Translations under genes and position numbers: made by a program | Assembly: GCF_016424485.1 (NCBI RefSeq) | Contig: NZ_JAELUP010000014.1 | Span: forward strand, 51,633-115,632 | DNA: 64,000 bases | Reading direction: 5' to 3' | Source of the DNA: Paenibacillus roseus | GTDB taxonomy: Bacteria; Bacillota; Bacilli; Paenibacillales; Paenibacillaceae | The notes under the pieces: generated by a model | The model's database searches: none | What the model saw: only the letters and a program-made list of their open reading frames with translations | Told to the model about the DNA's origin: nothing | Shown here: positions 31,654 to 40,364 of the stretch, piece after piece | Layout of the letters: each line of letters begins with the position of its first letter | How positions within the stretch are numbered: position 1 is the stretch's first letter

Positions 31654-32732
31654 TGTACGAAACATATACCTTTTCTTTTTTACTAAATCGGATGCTCGGC
31701 CGGGTGCCGGACACGGTGGACAAGCGGGAGGGCTCTATTATTTATGACGCTTGCGCCCCGGCTGCCGCCGAACTGGCGCAGCTGTATATGGAGCTGGAAA
31801 TGAACGCCGCGTTATCGTTTGCGGATACAGCAACCGGGGAATTTTTGACCCGGCGTGCCGGTGAGTTTGGTGTACGCCGATCCCCTGCAACCAAGGCGAA
31901 GCGGCGTGGGCTTTTTGTGGATGATAGCGGCAGACCGATGATTGTTCCGCTCGGAAGCCGCTACAGCATTGAGGACACTGTTTATGTCGTTGTCGCAGCT
32001 AATTCAGTGGGATCTGTTGAGCTTGAATGCGAGACTCCAGGTGTTGTCGGCAATCAATTTTTCGGACAACTGCTGCCGATCGACTATGTGGCCGGGCTGG
32101 CCACAGCAGAACTGGCGGGCATCCTTATTCCTGGGGCCGATGAGGAAAGCGACGATGCCTTGCGTGAGAGGTACTATTCCGCTGTGAATGAGCCAGCGTT
32201 TGGTGGTAATGTGGCCGACTACAAACAGGAAATCAATGCAATCAGCGGAGTGGGAGCCTGCAAGGTCTATCCAGCCTGGAACGGTGGAGGGACTGTGAAG
32301 GTGACAATTATCGCAGCCGACTGGTCTGCTCCGACAACGGCGCTCGTCAATCAGGTACAGACAATTATGGACCCAACGGTCAACAGCGGGCAGGGACTTG
32401 GCTTGGCTCCGATCGGTCATCAGGTGACGATTCAGGGTGTGCAATCCTTAACGGTTAATGTAGAGACGACTCTGACGCTTGCTGCCGGCATGACGCCTGG
32501 TCAGGTTCAAGCAGATGTGGAGGCTGTGCTTGCTGCTTACTTGCGAGATTTGCGGAAGGACTGGTCCAATCAGGCGCAGCTTGTCGTCCGGACAGCACAA
32601 CTCGACGCTCGTATCCTGACCATTGCAGGTATCGAGGATGTGGCTGATACAAGGCTTAATGGCTCGCCCGCTAACCTGACGTTAGGAGCGGACGAGATCC
32701 CAACAGTGGGGACGGTGACCATTAATGTCTAA
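31653..32732 (+). CDS. Baseplate J protein (XkdT-like)
   Basis: 359 aa, GTG start behind AGGAGGTGA. DKREGSIIYDACAPAAAELAQ, LTRRAGEFGVRRSPATKAK and DDALRERYYSAVNEPAFGGN are standard gpJ-like wedge motifs. The protein forms the baseplate wedges with the DUF2313 protein that follows. Confidence 0.93.
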   Translation: MYETYTFSFLLNRMLGRVPDTVDKREGSIIYDACAPAAAELAQLYMELEMNAALSFADTATGEFLTRRAGEFGVRRSPATKAKRRGLFVDDSGRPMIVPLGSRYSIEDTVYVVVAANSVGSVELECETPGVVGNQFFGQLLPIDYVAGLATAELAGILIPGADEESDDALRERYYSAVNEPAFGGNVADYKQEINAISGVGACKVYPAWNGGGTVKVTIIAADWSAPTTALVNQVQTIMDPTVNSGQGLGLAPIGHQVTIQGVQSLTVNVETTLTLAAGMTPGQVQADVEAVLAAYLRDLRKDWSNQAQLVVRTAQLDARILTIAGIEDVADTRLNGSPANLTLGADEIPTVGTVTINV

Positions 32733-33312
32733 TCCCGTTCTGGATTATTGGCCAGACATTTACCGGGACATCAAGGATTTTATAGAGCTGGCTAAAACAG
32801 AGGACGCCGAGTTGCAAGCATTAGGTGAAGCAGTCTCCCAACAGCTTGACGATCAGTTTGTAATATCATCCACTGTCCAAGCCGTCCGGCGCCGCGAACA
32901 AATGCTGGGAATCAAAGCGGACCCAACAAATGAAACGTTGGAATTCCGCCGCCGCCGAATTCTCAACCGCTATCAGACCAAGCCGCCGTTTACCATTCGA
33001 TTCTTGCAGCAACAGCTTGATGCACTTGCTGGTCAAGGGATGACTCTTGCATCCGTTGATGTGGAGAAACTTGTGTTGACAATCACCACGAACGTCAGCA
33101 ATGCCAGCGTATTCGGGGAAATCGCTCATACCGTTGAGACGATTAAGCCTGCCAATCTGGTTTATCAGCAGGCAGCCGCTCTGGATGTGGAGATTGAGCT
33201 GGATGAAAAAATAACAATGAAGTCGGTAAACTGGCGGTACAAATTGGATGGATCGTGGCAACTGGGAGCAATACCATTTGCCACGTACGGGACGGAGGTG
33301 CCGATTAAATGA
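32725..33312 (+). CDS. DUF2313 baseplate protein (XkdU/YmfQ-like)
   Basis: 195 aa. DDQFVISSTVQAVRRREQMLGI and ETLEFRRRRILNRYQTKPPFT are signature stretches of the family (equivalent to P2 gpI). It joins wedge to fibre and lies in conserved order. It overlaps baseplate J by 8 bases. Confidence 0.9.
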   Translation: MSNPVLDYWPDIYRDIKDFIELAKTEDAELQALGEAVSQQLDDQFVISSTVQAVRRREQMLGIKADPTNETLEFRRRRILNRYQTKPPFTIRFLQQQLDALAGQGMTLASVDVEKLVLTITTNVSNASVFGEIAHTVETIKPANLVYQQAAALDVEIELDEKITMKSVNWRYKLDGSWQLGAIPFATYGTEVPIK

Positions 33313-33593
33313 TCAATCCAAGTCTGCTGCATGATATGGCCGTTATTCTTAATGCGCGCATTGCTAAAGTGGTCCTGAATGGGAGCTATGAAATCACAGA
33401 CTTTCGAGTCAAACAGGTCACGGATAGCACCGTGGCCTTAAATTATTTTGTACCGGTATCGGACGTATCGCTTATTACACGGATCGAGCTACAGGACGCC
33501 GCGGGGATTGTACTGACTTCCAACGATGTGCATGTTCCGCTGGCAGCCGATCAAATCATGATGCAAACAGTGGCAGTCAAGGAGGCGATTTAA
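33309..33593 (+). CDS. Small fibre-associated tail protein
   Basis: 94 aa, strand-rich (ITDFRVKQVTDSTVALNYF, ITRIELQDAAGIVLTSNDVHV). It lies between the DUF2313 gene and the fibre and overlaps both, so it is likely part of the fibre attachment or a fibre-related cap. No named family is recognised. Confidence 0.65.
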   Translation: MINPSLLHDMAVILNARIAKVVLNGSYEITDFRVKQVTDSTVALNYFVPVSDVSLITRIELQDAAGIVLTSNDVHVPLAADQIMMQTVAVKEAI

Positions 33594-36442
33594 TGGCGAA
33601 GACAAATTGGGATATGAACGATACGGTCAAGCCCGCCGACCTCAACCAGATCGGGCAAGAGATTAATGACAATGTAGCACAGGCCAACATACTGAAAGGA
33701 AGGAAAATTAATACCAGTGGTGGCCTGAGCGGTGGCGGCGATCTATCCGGTGACCGCACCTTATCTATCACAGACGGTGGCGTCACCGATGCCAAAATTG
33801 GTAATCGGACGATTAGCGACGCAACGGCTCCGACATCGGATACGGGGACGATTACTGGGCTGATGTCCGGACTGGCCAATATGGTCAAAGGGATAACTGG
33901 CGGTGCGACATGGAGAACCGCACCGGGTATGACGATTGCAGCGATCAAGACTATTCTGGACGCTGCAACAAATCTTGCGACTGCCAGCGCCATAATCAAG
34001 CGGGATAGCAGCGGAAGGGCAAAAGTGGCAGCTCCATCCGCAACGGATGACATTGCTCGGAAGCAGGAGGTTGACGCAGCGATAGTCACAGCAGCAACGG
34101 ACGCTGCCAGCAAATTTATCGCCAAGACCGCGATGGGATCAGGCGGAGGCATCGATGCTGATACCGTTGACGGGTATCACCTTGACCAAGACCTCAGAAA
34201 AGCGGCAAATGCCACTTTCGCCACTCTGGACTTATACGGTACAAACTCATTTAAGATGTACTCAGGTGGCAGTGACCACACCTATCTGGCGATGTTCCCG
34301 CGGCTTGCCGATAAGTCAAAAAGAGGCATGTACTTAGGTTTCGGAGTCAGCGGAGGGAATAACCTTGTGCTGTCTAACGAGATCGATGAAGGGGATTTGT
34401 TGTTACAGGTTAAGTCAGGAAAAACTGTAATAGCAAACTCGTTCTTTCAAGCCGTGCAATACATTTCCACTACTACAAGCGTGGCGCCGTTGCAAGTCGC
34501 ATCTACGCTCAAGGTCGACAAATTACATGCTGACATGCTCGACGGAGCCCATGCAGACACAGGAGCCACGGCAAGCACGATTGCTATGAGGGGCACGGAT
34601 TCGAGTTTGCGGGCAAGTATTTTTAATTCTACGGTGGCTTCTGGTACGTCTCCGATTACGGTCGTGTCCAGTACGGTAGTTACTAATCTTAATGCCGATA
34701 TGGTGGACGGATTCCATGCCGCGCAAGGGGTATCTACACCTAATACCTTGGCGACTCGGAACGCTTCCGGGGATTTGCACGCTAACTCGTTTGCCTCCAG
34801 TGCGAACACAGGTGTGCAACCCATTTACGTAAACTCGACAACGTTGGTAACAAATCTTAATGCTGATATGGTGGATGGATATCATGCAAACGGCGGCGCT
34901 ATTGGTTCGACACTGGCAGTACGGGACAGTTACGGAGACTTGACATCTAAAAGGTTCTTCTCAACTCAAACGACTGGAATTTCGCCGTTTATGGTCGTGT
35001 CCACGACCATGGTCGAGAATCTGAATGCGGATATGGTTGACGGGTTCCACGTGCAGGAACCAGGTACGCCGTCAACTATTCCAGTCCGAGATGGTAACGG
35101 CACGCTAAATTCGTCGAGTTTTTGGGCGAACACAAGCGGACAGCCATATAAGACATCGTCCGCCGTTAAAAACGACAACCTTAATGCGGACATGGTGGAT
35201 GGCTTCCATTTGGACCAAGACGTAAGGACAACGGCCAGCCCTACGCATTCGCGGCTAACGTTATCGGGTGCCAACGGCACAGCGCCTTTGCAAGTGACGT
35301 CCAGTACGGTAGTCACTAATCTTAATGCCGATATGGTGGACGGCAAGCACACAAGCGACTTGATACAACGGGCGGGGGTCGACAACCAAACTATTTACGG
35401 CAACCAAAATTCTGACTTGACGCTGCAATTACTTTCCACGGACGGTAAGTTGGCTACGATTTATGCAATAGGATCGATGGGGACATCTACTAAAGGCGCG
35501 GGGCGCGTATACGTAGGTGTAAATACGTCACAAGGTGGAGGCATGGAATTTACGACGGAAAGTGCGGATCGCCCGCTATCAGGCGGCGGAGATTTTCACT
35601 TGACTCTGTTCCGGAGCCGGAATTCAAATCAAATTTGGACGGCCCGTAACAATACAGGGACAAACGATTGGGAATTTGCTGGTAAAGTCACGGCTGCGTC
35701 ACTGGCTGTCACCAGCACGACGGTAGTGACAAACCTTAATGCGGATATGGTGGACGGCTTGCACAGTTCGGATTTAATGACAATAACGGGGGTAGCAAGC
35801 ACATCCATCAACTATTACGTAAGCCCGTCCGGCTCAGATTCTAACACCGGAACTTCGTCTGGTTCGCCCTTTTTGACAATCAATAAAGCCCTTCTTGAAG
35901 CCCGAAGGGGCTATGGCGTAAGGTACGCACAAGTAAGAATAAACCTTGCAGACGGGACGTATAACGAAACGATAAACATTCAAGGTGGCTATTACAGCGG
36001 GTATAACTATGGGTTGTGGATACAGTCATCCACCGGCGTTATAGGCAACTGCATCATATCTGGAACCGTCACAGTTGATGGACTTTCTGGCTTCCTTATC
36101 GGCAGCGTTACACTTAGTACGGCAAGTGCAGCGTTGACGATTAATAATACTCAATACGCATTGATTCAAAATCTAAACATTACCGCTTCCGGGTCTACCG
36201 GCATCGATGTGAATCGCGGGTCGTCAGCTTATATTTCTAACTGCACAATCTCCAACAGAGGTCAGGCCATACGAGCCGACGGAGTATCTACCGTGTTTTC
36301 AATTAATAATACCGGTTCGGGTAATACGCAATATGGCCTTTATGCACAATACGGCGGGAAAATTATCAAGAACGGGACGCAGCCAAGTGGAGCGACCAAC
36401 GAAGGAGCCTTGGTTGGCGGAACGATTGCAACAACAGCATAA
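33593..36442 (+). CDS. Tail fibre with repeated NADMVDG units and beta-helix tip
   Basis: 949 aa. The N-terminus (WDMNDTVKPADLNQIGQEIN) is a baseplate-attachment region. From about residue 190 to 730 the unit LNADMVDGxH recurs about eight times, each after a short strand segment, forming the fibre shaft. The last 220 residues (YYVSPSGSDSNTGTSSGSPF, then repeated short strands) look like a pectin-lyase-type right-handed beta-helix, likely to bind or cleave a cell-surface polymer. It determines host range. Confidence 0.88.
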   Translation: MAKTNWDMNDTVKPADLNQIGQEINDNVAQANILKGRKINTSGGLSGGGDLSGDRTLSITDGGVTDAKIGNRTISDATAPTSDTGTITGLMSGLANMVKGITGGATWRTAPGMTIAAIKTILDAATNLATASAIIKRDSSGRAKVAAPSATDDIARKQEVDAAIVTAATDAASKFIAKTAMGSGGGIDADTVDGYHLDQDLRKAANATFATLDLYGTNSFKMYSGGSDHTYLAMFPRLADKSKRGMYLGFGVSGGNNLVLSNEIDEGDLLLQVKSGKTVIANSFFQAVQYISTTTSVAPLQVASTLKVDKLHADMLDGAHADTGATASTIAMRGTDSSLRASIFNSTVASGTSPITVVSSTVVTNLNADMVDGFHAAQGVSTPNTLATRNASGDLHANSFASSANTGVQPIYVNSTTLVTNLNADMVDGYHANGGAIGSTLAVRDSYGDLTSKRFFSTQTTGISPFMVVSTTMVENLNADMVDGFHVQEPGTPSTIPVRDGNGTLNSSSFWANTSGQPYKTSSAVKNDNLNADMVDGFHLDQDVRTTASPTHSRLTLSGANGTAPLQVTSSTVVTNLNADMVDGKHTSDLIQRAGVDNQTIYGNQNSDLTLQLLSTDGKLATIYAIGSMGTSTKGAGRVYVGVNTSQGGGMEFTTESADRPLSGGGDFHLTLFRSRNSNQIWTARNNTGTNDWEFAGKVTAASLAVTSTTVVTNLNADMVDGLHSSDLMTITGVASTSINYYVSPSGSDSNTGTSSGSPFLTINKALLEARRGYGVRYAQVRINLADGTYNETINIQGGYYSGYNYGLWIQSSTGVIGNCIISGTVTVDGLSGFLIGSVTLSTASAALTINNTQYALIQNLNITASGSTGIDVNRGSSAYISNCTISNRGQAIRADGVSTVFSINNTGSGNTQYGLYAQYGGKIIKNGTQPSGATNEGALVGGTIATTA

Positions 36443-36460
36443 TTCGAAAGGGGAAACACG

Positions 36461-36667
36461 ATGAAAAGTAAGACTAGACAACAAGCAGCCGAAAGGCTCA
36501 CGCAAATTCAAGCGCGCCTTTATCAGATCGGGCAGGAGGAAAAGGCACTGACGGATGAGGCTCGCACGATTGCCGGATTCCTGAATCTTGCACAGCAAGA
36601 GGACAAGGAGTTGGCTGACGCCGCTGCCAAGGCTGACGCGTCATCTGAGAATCCAGGCTCCGCATAA
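36461..36667 (+). CDS. Small coiled-coil protein after the fibre, 68 aa
   Basis: Helical and charged (QAAERLTQIQARLYQIGQEE). Such short coiled-coil genes often follow fibres in Firmicute phages and may be fibre chaperones. Its stop codon is in the loop of the following terminator. Confidence 0.55.
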   Translation: MKSKTRQQAAERLTQIQARLYQIGQEEKALTDEARTIAGFLNLAQQEDKELADAAAKADASSENPGSA

Positions 36668-36682
36668 GCGGGGCTTTTCTAT
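36657..36682 (+). terminator. Intrinsic terminator before the lysis genes
   Basis: GCTCCGC, ATAA loop, GCGGGGC, then TTTTCT. It separates the fibre and lysis genes. Confidence 0.65.
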
Positions 36683-36701
36683 TTTGGAGAGGAGCGTACT
36701 T

Positions 36702-37166
36702 ATGATTAGTAAAATAGGGCAAACAGTCTTAACGGCTGCCGTGGGATCGTCAGGCAAAGAAACGGCCATTGGGGGAGCAGTTGCAGCCATTGGGACATTC
36801 TTGGCTGTATCGCTTGGGGGATGGGATACAGCTTTAAAGATTTTGGCGTATTGCATGGCATTTGACTATTTAACGGGTGTTTTAGGGGCTATTAAAACCA
36901 AAAAGTTGAATAGCGATGTCATGTTTTGGGGCGGGATTCGCAAGGGGGTTGTACTTGCTGTTGTGGGGCTAGCAGTGCTGTTAGATCAACTTATCGGTAA
37001 TGATAGTCCCGTTTTTCGGACAATCGCGCTTTATTTTTACATCGGCCGTGAAGGTCTTTCAATAATTGAAAACTTGGGTGTTCTGAATGTCCTGGTTCCC
37101 CAGGTAATGAAGGATCGGCTCCATCAGCTTAACGGGAAGGGAGGCGGCAAGGGTGCTGACGTTTGA
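36702..37166 (+). CDS. Holin (TcdE/phage holin family 4)
   Basis: 154 aa from ATG 36702, with GGAGAGGAG upstream. Several hydrophobic segments are visible: AIGGAVAAIGTFLAVSLGGW, LKILAYCMAFDYLTGVLGAI and GVVLAVVGLAVLLDQLI. The DYLTGVLGAIK turn and GREGLSIIENLGVL are typical of the Cph1/TcdE holin family. The protein forms membrane pores at lysis time and overlaps the endolysin gene. Confidence 0.9.
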   Translation: MISKIGQTVLTAAVGSSGKETAIGGAVAAIGTFLAVSLGGWDTALKILAYCMAFDYLTGVLGAIKTKKLNSDVMFWGGIRKGVVLAVVGLAVLLDQLIGNDSPVFRTIALYFYIGREGLSIIENLGVLNVLVPQVMKDRLHQLNGKGGGKGADV

Positions 37167-37881
37167 TTTTGTACGGAACAAGTCGGCAGCGCGGCTGACC
37201 GGCCTCCTGCCGGTTGTGCGAGCTGCGACAGAGCGGCTTATTGACCGATCGTATGCGGCTGGTGTACCGATCCTGATTACGCAGGGGCTGAGGACCATAG
37301 CGGAGCAGGATGCCTTGTATGCGCAGGGCCGCACTGCTCCCGGCAAGATTGTCACCAACGCCCGGGGCGGCTACAGCAATCATAATTTCGGCGTGGCGAT
37401 TGACTTTGCGATTTGGCAGCCCGATGGCAGGGATGTATCCTGGGAGGTTAACAAGGACTGGCTGACGGTGGTGGGGATCGCCAAGCAGCTCGGCTTTAGC
37501 TGGGGCGGCGACTGGACGAGCTTTAAAGATTTCCCGCATTTTGAGATGACGTTTGGATTGAGCACCGCGCAGTATCGAGCCGGGCAACGGCCCACGCAGG
37601 CGCAGGTCGATCAGGCAATGAAGAAAATAACCGAAGGGGACGAGGAAGCTATGACAGCGGAGGAAAAGAAAGTTTTTGAAGCGTTGCAGAAAAAAGTGGA
37701 GGCATTGGAGAAGCAACTGCAGCAGCAGGAGGCGCCGGCATGGGCAAAGCCTACAGTCGATAAACTGACCAAGTTAGCCAGCGTGCGCGGGAACGGCGTG
37801 GTGCTGTCTGATCCTACAGGGGATCACAGCTTTTTCCGCACGCTTGTTGTGCTGGATCGTACGGGCGCTTTCGATAGATAA
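37153..37881 (+). CDS. Endolysin, M15 L-alanyl-D-glutamate peptidase (CwlK-like)
   Basis: 242 aa, GTG start overlapping the holin. ILITQGLRTIAEQDALYAQGR, SNHNFGVAIDFAIW (zinc ligands His and Asp) and the last ligand in FPHFEM make up the M15 peptidase. A short coiled coil (residues of about 160-200) links to a C-terminal segment (WAKPTVDKLTKLASVRG) that may bind the wall. It cuts peptidoglycan cross-bridging peptides after holin opens the membrane. Confidence 0.92.
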   Translation: MLTFDFVRNKSAARLTGLLPVVRAATERLIDRSYAAGVPILITQGLRTIAEQDALYAQGRTAPGKIVTNARGGYSNHNFGVAIDFAIWQPDGRDVSWEVNKDWLTVVGIAKQLGFSWGGDWTSFKDFPHFEMTFGLSTAQYRAGQRPTQAQVDQAMKKITEGDEEAMTAEEKKVFEALQKKVEALEKQLQQQEAPAWAKPTVDKLTKLASVRGNGVVLSDPTGDHSFFRTLVVLDRTGAFDR

Positions 37882-37885
37882 TAAA

Positions 37886-37919
37886 AAAATCCCGCCTGGC
37901 CGGAGCTGGGCGGGATTTA
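37886..37919. terminator. Terminator after the endolysin
   Basis: AATCCCGCC and GGCGGGATT form a 9-bp stem; the A-run to the left gives a better T-run on the minus strand. It closes the late operon and separates it from the small RNA unit that follows. Confidence 0.6.
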
Positions 37920-37944
37920 CAAATTGACAGTTATATGCTAATAT
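37916..37944 (+). promoter_or_regulatory. Promoter of the solitary CRISPR-repeat RNA
   Basis: TTTACA (37916-37921), exactly 17 bp, then TAATAT (37939-37944) with an extended TG-C before it. A second TTGACA lies at 37924 but has no good -10. The RNA would start near 37951. Confidence 0.65.
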
Positions 37945-37966
37945 CAATTCATAGCCTTTTGGCTTG

Positions 37967-37996
37967 GTCGCACTATGTGAGTGCGTGGATTGAAAC
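37967..37996 (+). repeat. Solitary CRISPR repeat, type I-C-like, 30 bp
   Basis: It begins GTCGCACT and ends AGTGCGTGGATTGAAAC. CGCACT pairs with AGTGCG around an ATGTG loop, and an 11-nt TGGATTGAAAC tail follows, the form cut by Cas5c to make the crRNA 5' handle. Compared with typical 32-nt I-C repeats, the loop seems about 2 nt shorter. No other copy is seen in the window. Confidence 0.75.
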
Positions 37997-38019
37997 ATAC
38001 CTTTTATGACTACTCAAGA

Positions 38020-38059
38020 ACCCCCGTGAGGAAGCACCTCCGGGGGTCTTATTTTATTT
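38020..38059 (+). terminator. Terminator of the solitary-repeat RNA
   Basis: ACCCCCG and CGGGGGT close an inner GAGG/CCTC stem; CTTATTTTATTT follows. Its T-run overlaps the last codons of the minus-strand gene ending at 38054. Confidence 0.75.
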
Positions 38060-39364
38060 CCTCCCCATGTGCATAATGACACGCATGATATGGGGACGAA
38101 CATCTTTAGCGATCCTGCTATCGAGGAAATCCACCAGCTCGCCTATTGTTACCGATTCTTGGTGTCGGAAGTATTTACGTTGAAAAGCTCTCGTCCCTAC
38201 ATCGCAGTTTCCTGCTGCGATAGAATCAGCAGGGGTTACAATCAAAGAGCGATCCACACTATGCAAGAAATTATCGTTAACATATGACTTTCTGACCGAC
38301 TCTGCAACGTAACTCATTGCTAGTCGGGCGAGGTATATATGATGATCTTGGTAACCACTACTATCTAGATAGACGGTATCTGGGTCTACAAAAGACTCAT
38401 ACTCGCACACGGGAGGGATAATAAACTTTTTTACCCCGTAATAAAACTCCTCTTTTGTAAGGTCCATCGCCTCCCTGCTGGGTTTTACGAAGGCTACCCC
38501 TAACAGATAATCGAAATCTGTATTCTCTGCGTAGAGGTGATCAGCCCCCATTGTTGGCAGTAGTATAAATCCGCTGTCCTCGTCAAGGTGTTTTACATAT
38601 CCACCTTGGGACGTGACTAAGGCACGCAGTCCCTCATTATCAATAATCGGATCAGCATCAAATACTGCTGTAACGTTACCTAGTCGATTGATTTTAACGA
38701 AACTATCAGATATCTCGTGATACTGCACCATTAAAGTCGAATGAGTTCGAGATACCTCCTTAGTTTCAATTTTTTCAGCGCCTGAAGTAATCAGGGACTC
38801 GTAATCAATCCCTCGTCCAAGGTTATGATTTATTATAGTCCAGGACTCTTCCCAACTCTCCCATTTTGTATACGCGTACCCGTATCGCGTTAGCTGCAAC
38901 GTAAATGTGGACAGGTCCCAACCCTCTGCCTCTCTCGCCATGTATTCGTAGCAAGATACTGTGTTGTCTGCATGGCTAACTAAGCTATACAGATATTTCG
39001 AAAATTTTGTAAACTCTTCGAATTCTTCGAAGAAGATTAACAGATTTTTTTCTCCCATCATGCGAACGACGATCTTTGTTGGGTGATCCCAACGACTGGA
39101 GGCGGCGAATAATTGAATATTTGAGGACATGAAATCATGCGCCTTATATGTAGAATTTGCGGTATTGATCATGCGCAATCCCGCGAGGTTTTTGTCTATG
39201 AAACCACTACCTGTGGCTCCGGACCTCGAGCAATAGTATTGAGCTCCACCCATGTCATTATGAATTTCTCTTGAATTGTGAGGATACAGGTAGACCTTGC
39301 CTGTAATGTAGTTTATCAAACCCATTGATGTCTCTGGTGTGTAATGCAACTCTACTCTTTTCAT
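38054..39364 (-). CDS. Unknown 436-aa protein at the prophage edge
   Basis: The start is ATG 39364, behind AAAGGAT; upstream in-frame codons exist to 39442. The protein is mixed alpha/beta and acidic, with stretches such as RVELHYTPETSMGLINYITG, KNLLIFFEEFEEFTKFSKYLY and SGFILLPTMGADHLYAENTD. I recognise no domain, signal or transmembrane segment. It lies between the lysis genes and a tyrosine recombinase, a common place for cargo such as anti-phage genes. That role is only a guess from position. Confidence 0.65.
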   Translation of the reverse strand: MKRVELHYTPETSMGLINYITGKVYLYPHNSREIHNDMGGAQYYCSRSGATGSGFIDKNLAGLRMINTANSTYKAHDFMSSNIQLFAASSRWDHPTKIVVRMMGEKNLLIFFEEFEEFTKFSKYLYSLVSHADNTVSCYEYMAREAEGWDLSTFTLQLTRYGYAYTKWESWEESWTIINHNLGRGIDYESLITSGAEKIETKEVSRTHSTLMVQYHEISDSFVKINRLGNVTAVFDADPIIDNEGLRALVTSQGGYVKHLDEDSGFILLPTMGADHLYAENTDFDYLLGVAFVKPSREAMDLTKEEFYYGVKKFIIPPVCEYESFVDPDTVYLDSSGYQDHHIYLARLAMSYVAESVRKSYVNDNFLHSVDRSLIVTPADSIAAGNCDVGTRAFQRKYFRHQESVTIGELVDFLDSRIAKDVRPHIMRVIMHMGRK

Positions 39365-39422
39365 TCTAATCATCCTTTCTTTCCTCATCCGGTATCTCCG
39401 GCTTATTGGGGCTGTCGCGCTA

Positions 39423-40364
39423 TTAATCAAACTTTGGAACACTTATGTCGCCGCATGGATCACAGAGGTCATATGATGTATTGAGATCGACGCCCCATAG
39501 TCGCACGTACTCGGAGGTCATCTGCGTGGATGAATGCCCCATAATCCGGGACAGTGCGATTGTATTGCCGCCCTTGATCACCCACAGTCGGGCGAATGTA
39601 TGCCTCAAGGTATGCGGACTTACTCGCATCTGATCGATATCGAGGTGAGTCCCCAGTGACTTACCGGCCTTGCGTAACGCGTCCCGAACGGAGGAGTGCT
39701 GCAGCGGGCGTCCGTACCGGGAAGCGAAAATAAACTCTTCTCGATCAATGTCGTACTTGCGCGTGTACTGAAGCACCAACATAGACAAATCTCGGGAGAG
39801 TGGGACTTCGCGCTCTTTGTTTCCTTTGCCGAGAACGATCATGATCCGTTTGTTGTGGTCCATGTCGTGTCCTCGCAGATTAAGAGCTTCAGAAATTCGT
39901 AACCCAGTGCTGGCCAGCGTATAGACCAGCAAGGACATGCGATCTTTATATTCTGGAGCCGACCGCACATTACGAATGGCGTCTATAATCGCCTGTAGTT
40001 GGGCCACGGAAAAACCTTGTATGACGGTTTTTTTACGGGATGGCCGTTTGATCCCTTCGAGCAGCGAAGCAGCTAGGAGCTTGCGCTCCATCAAAAAATT
40101 ACTGAGTAGCCTGAGGGTGCCGTAATGCTTCAACCGGGTTGCCGATGATAAAGGCTTTCCGGTGTGCCGGTTAGGGCGATCCGTCAGCCAGACCAGATAG
40201 TCACGGGCAACGTCCACACGGAGATTCTGCGGGGCAACCCCGCAGGCCTCCGTGAAGGAGCAAAACTCTTTGAAATGAAACATATGGTTACGGATGCTCT
40301 CTGGCTTGTTATCCTCGCTGAGTAACCAGTGAGAGAAATCATCTGCAAGGCCAATCAGCCTCAT
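39423..40364 (-). CDS. Tyrosine recombinase/integrase
   Basis: 313 aa. The N-terminal SAM-like core-binding domain (LADDFSHWLLSEDNKPESIRN) and the catalytic domain are complete. Catalytic residues are Arg in STGLRISEAL, Lys in VLGKGNKEREVPL, His-x-x-Arg in SPHTLRHTFARL, His in IMGHSS and the nucleophile Tyr in TSEYVRL. It resembles XerD/phage integrases. It may integrate the prophage or a smaller element. The start overlaps the stop of the upstream small gene (ATGA). Confidence 0.92.
   Translation of the reverse strand: MRLIGLADDFSHWLLSEDNKPESIRNHMFHFKEFCSFTEACGVAPQNLRVDVARDYLVWLTDRPNRHTGKPLSSATRLKHYGTLRLLSNFLMERKLLAASLLEGIKRPSRKKTVIQGFSVAQLQAIIDAIRNVRSAPEYKDRMSLLVYTLASTGLRISEALNLRGHDMDHNKRIMIVLGKGNKEREVPLSRDLSMLVLQYTRKYDIDREEFIFASRYGRPLQHSSVRDALRKAGKSLGTHLDIDQMRVSPHTLRHTFARLWVIKGGNTIALSRIMGHSSTQMTSEYVRLWGVDLNTSYDLCDPCGDISVPKFD

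Larger units (their letters stand above)
37951..38059 (+). ncRNA. Small RNA carrying a single type I-C-like CRISPR repeat
   Basis: This unit of about 108 nt lies between the endolysin gene and the convergent minus-strand gene. It starts with a small AGCC-TTTT-GGCT hairpin, then the repeat (37967-37996), then a 23-base spacer-like stretch, then a strong terminator (38020-38059). It has its own promoter and no second repeat. The layout fits an RNA anti-CRISPR (solitary repeat unit) that would load or trap type I-C Cas proteins. Function is inferred. Confidence 0.65.

Noticed and set aside
33577..34152. A 191-codon minus-strand frame inside the fibre gene
   Set aside because: Antisense to a clear fibre gene with repetitive coding; the translated product is low-complexity hydrophobic sequence.
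37967..37996. A true CRISPR array
   Set aside because: Only one repeat is present, with a terminator soon after it, and no cas genes occur in the window. It is described as a solitary repeat unit instead.
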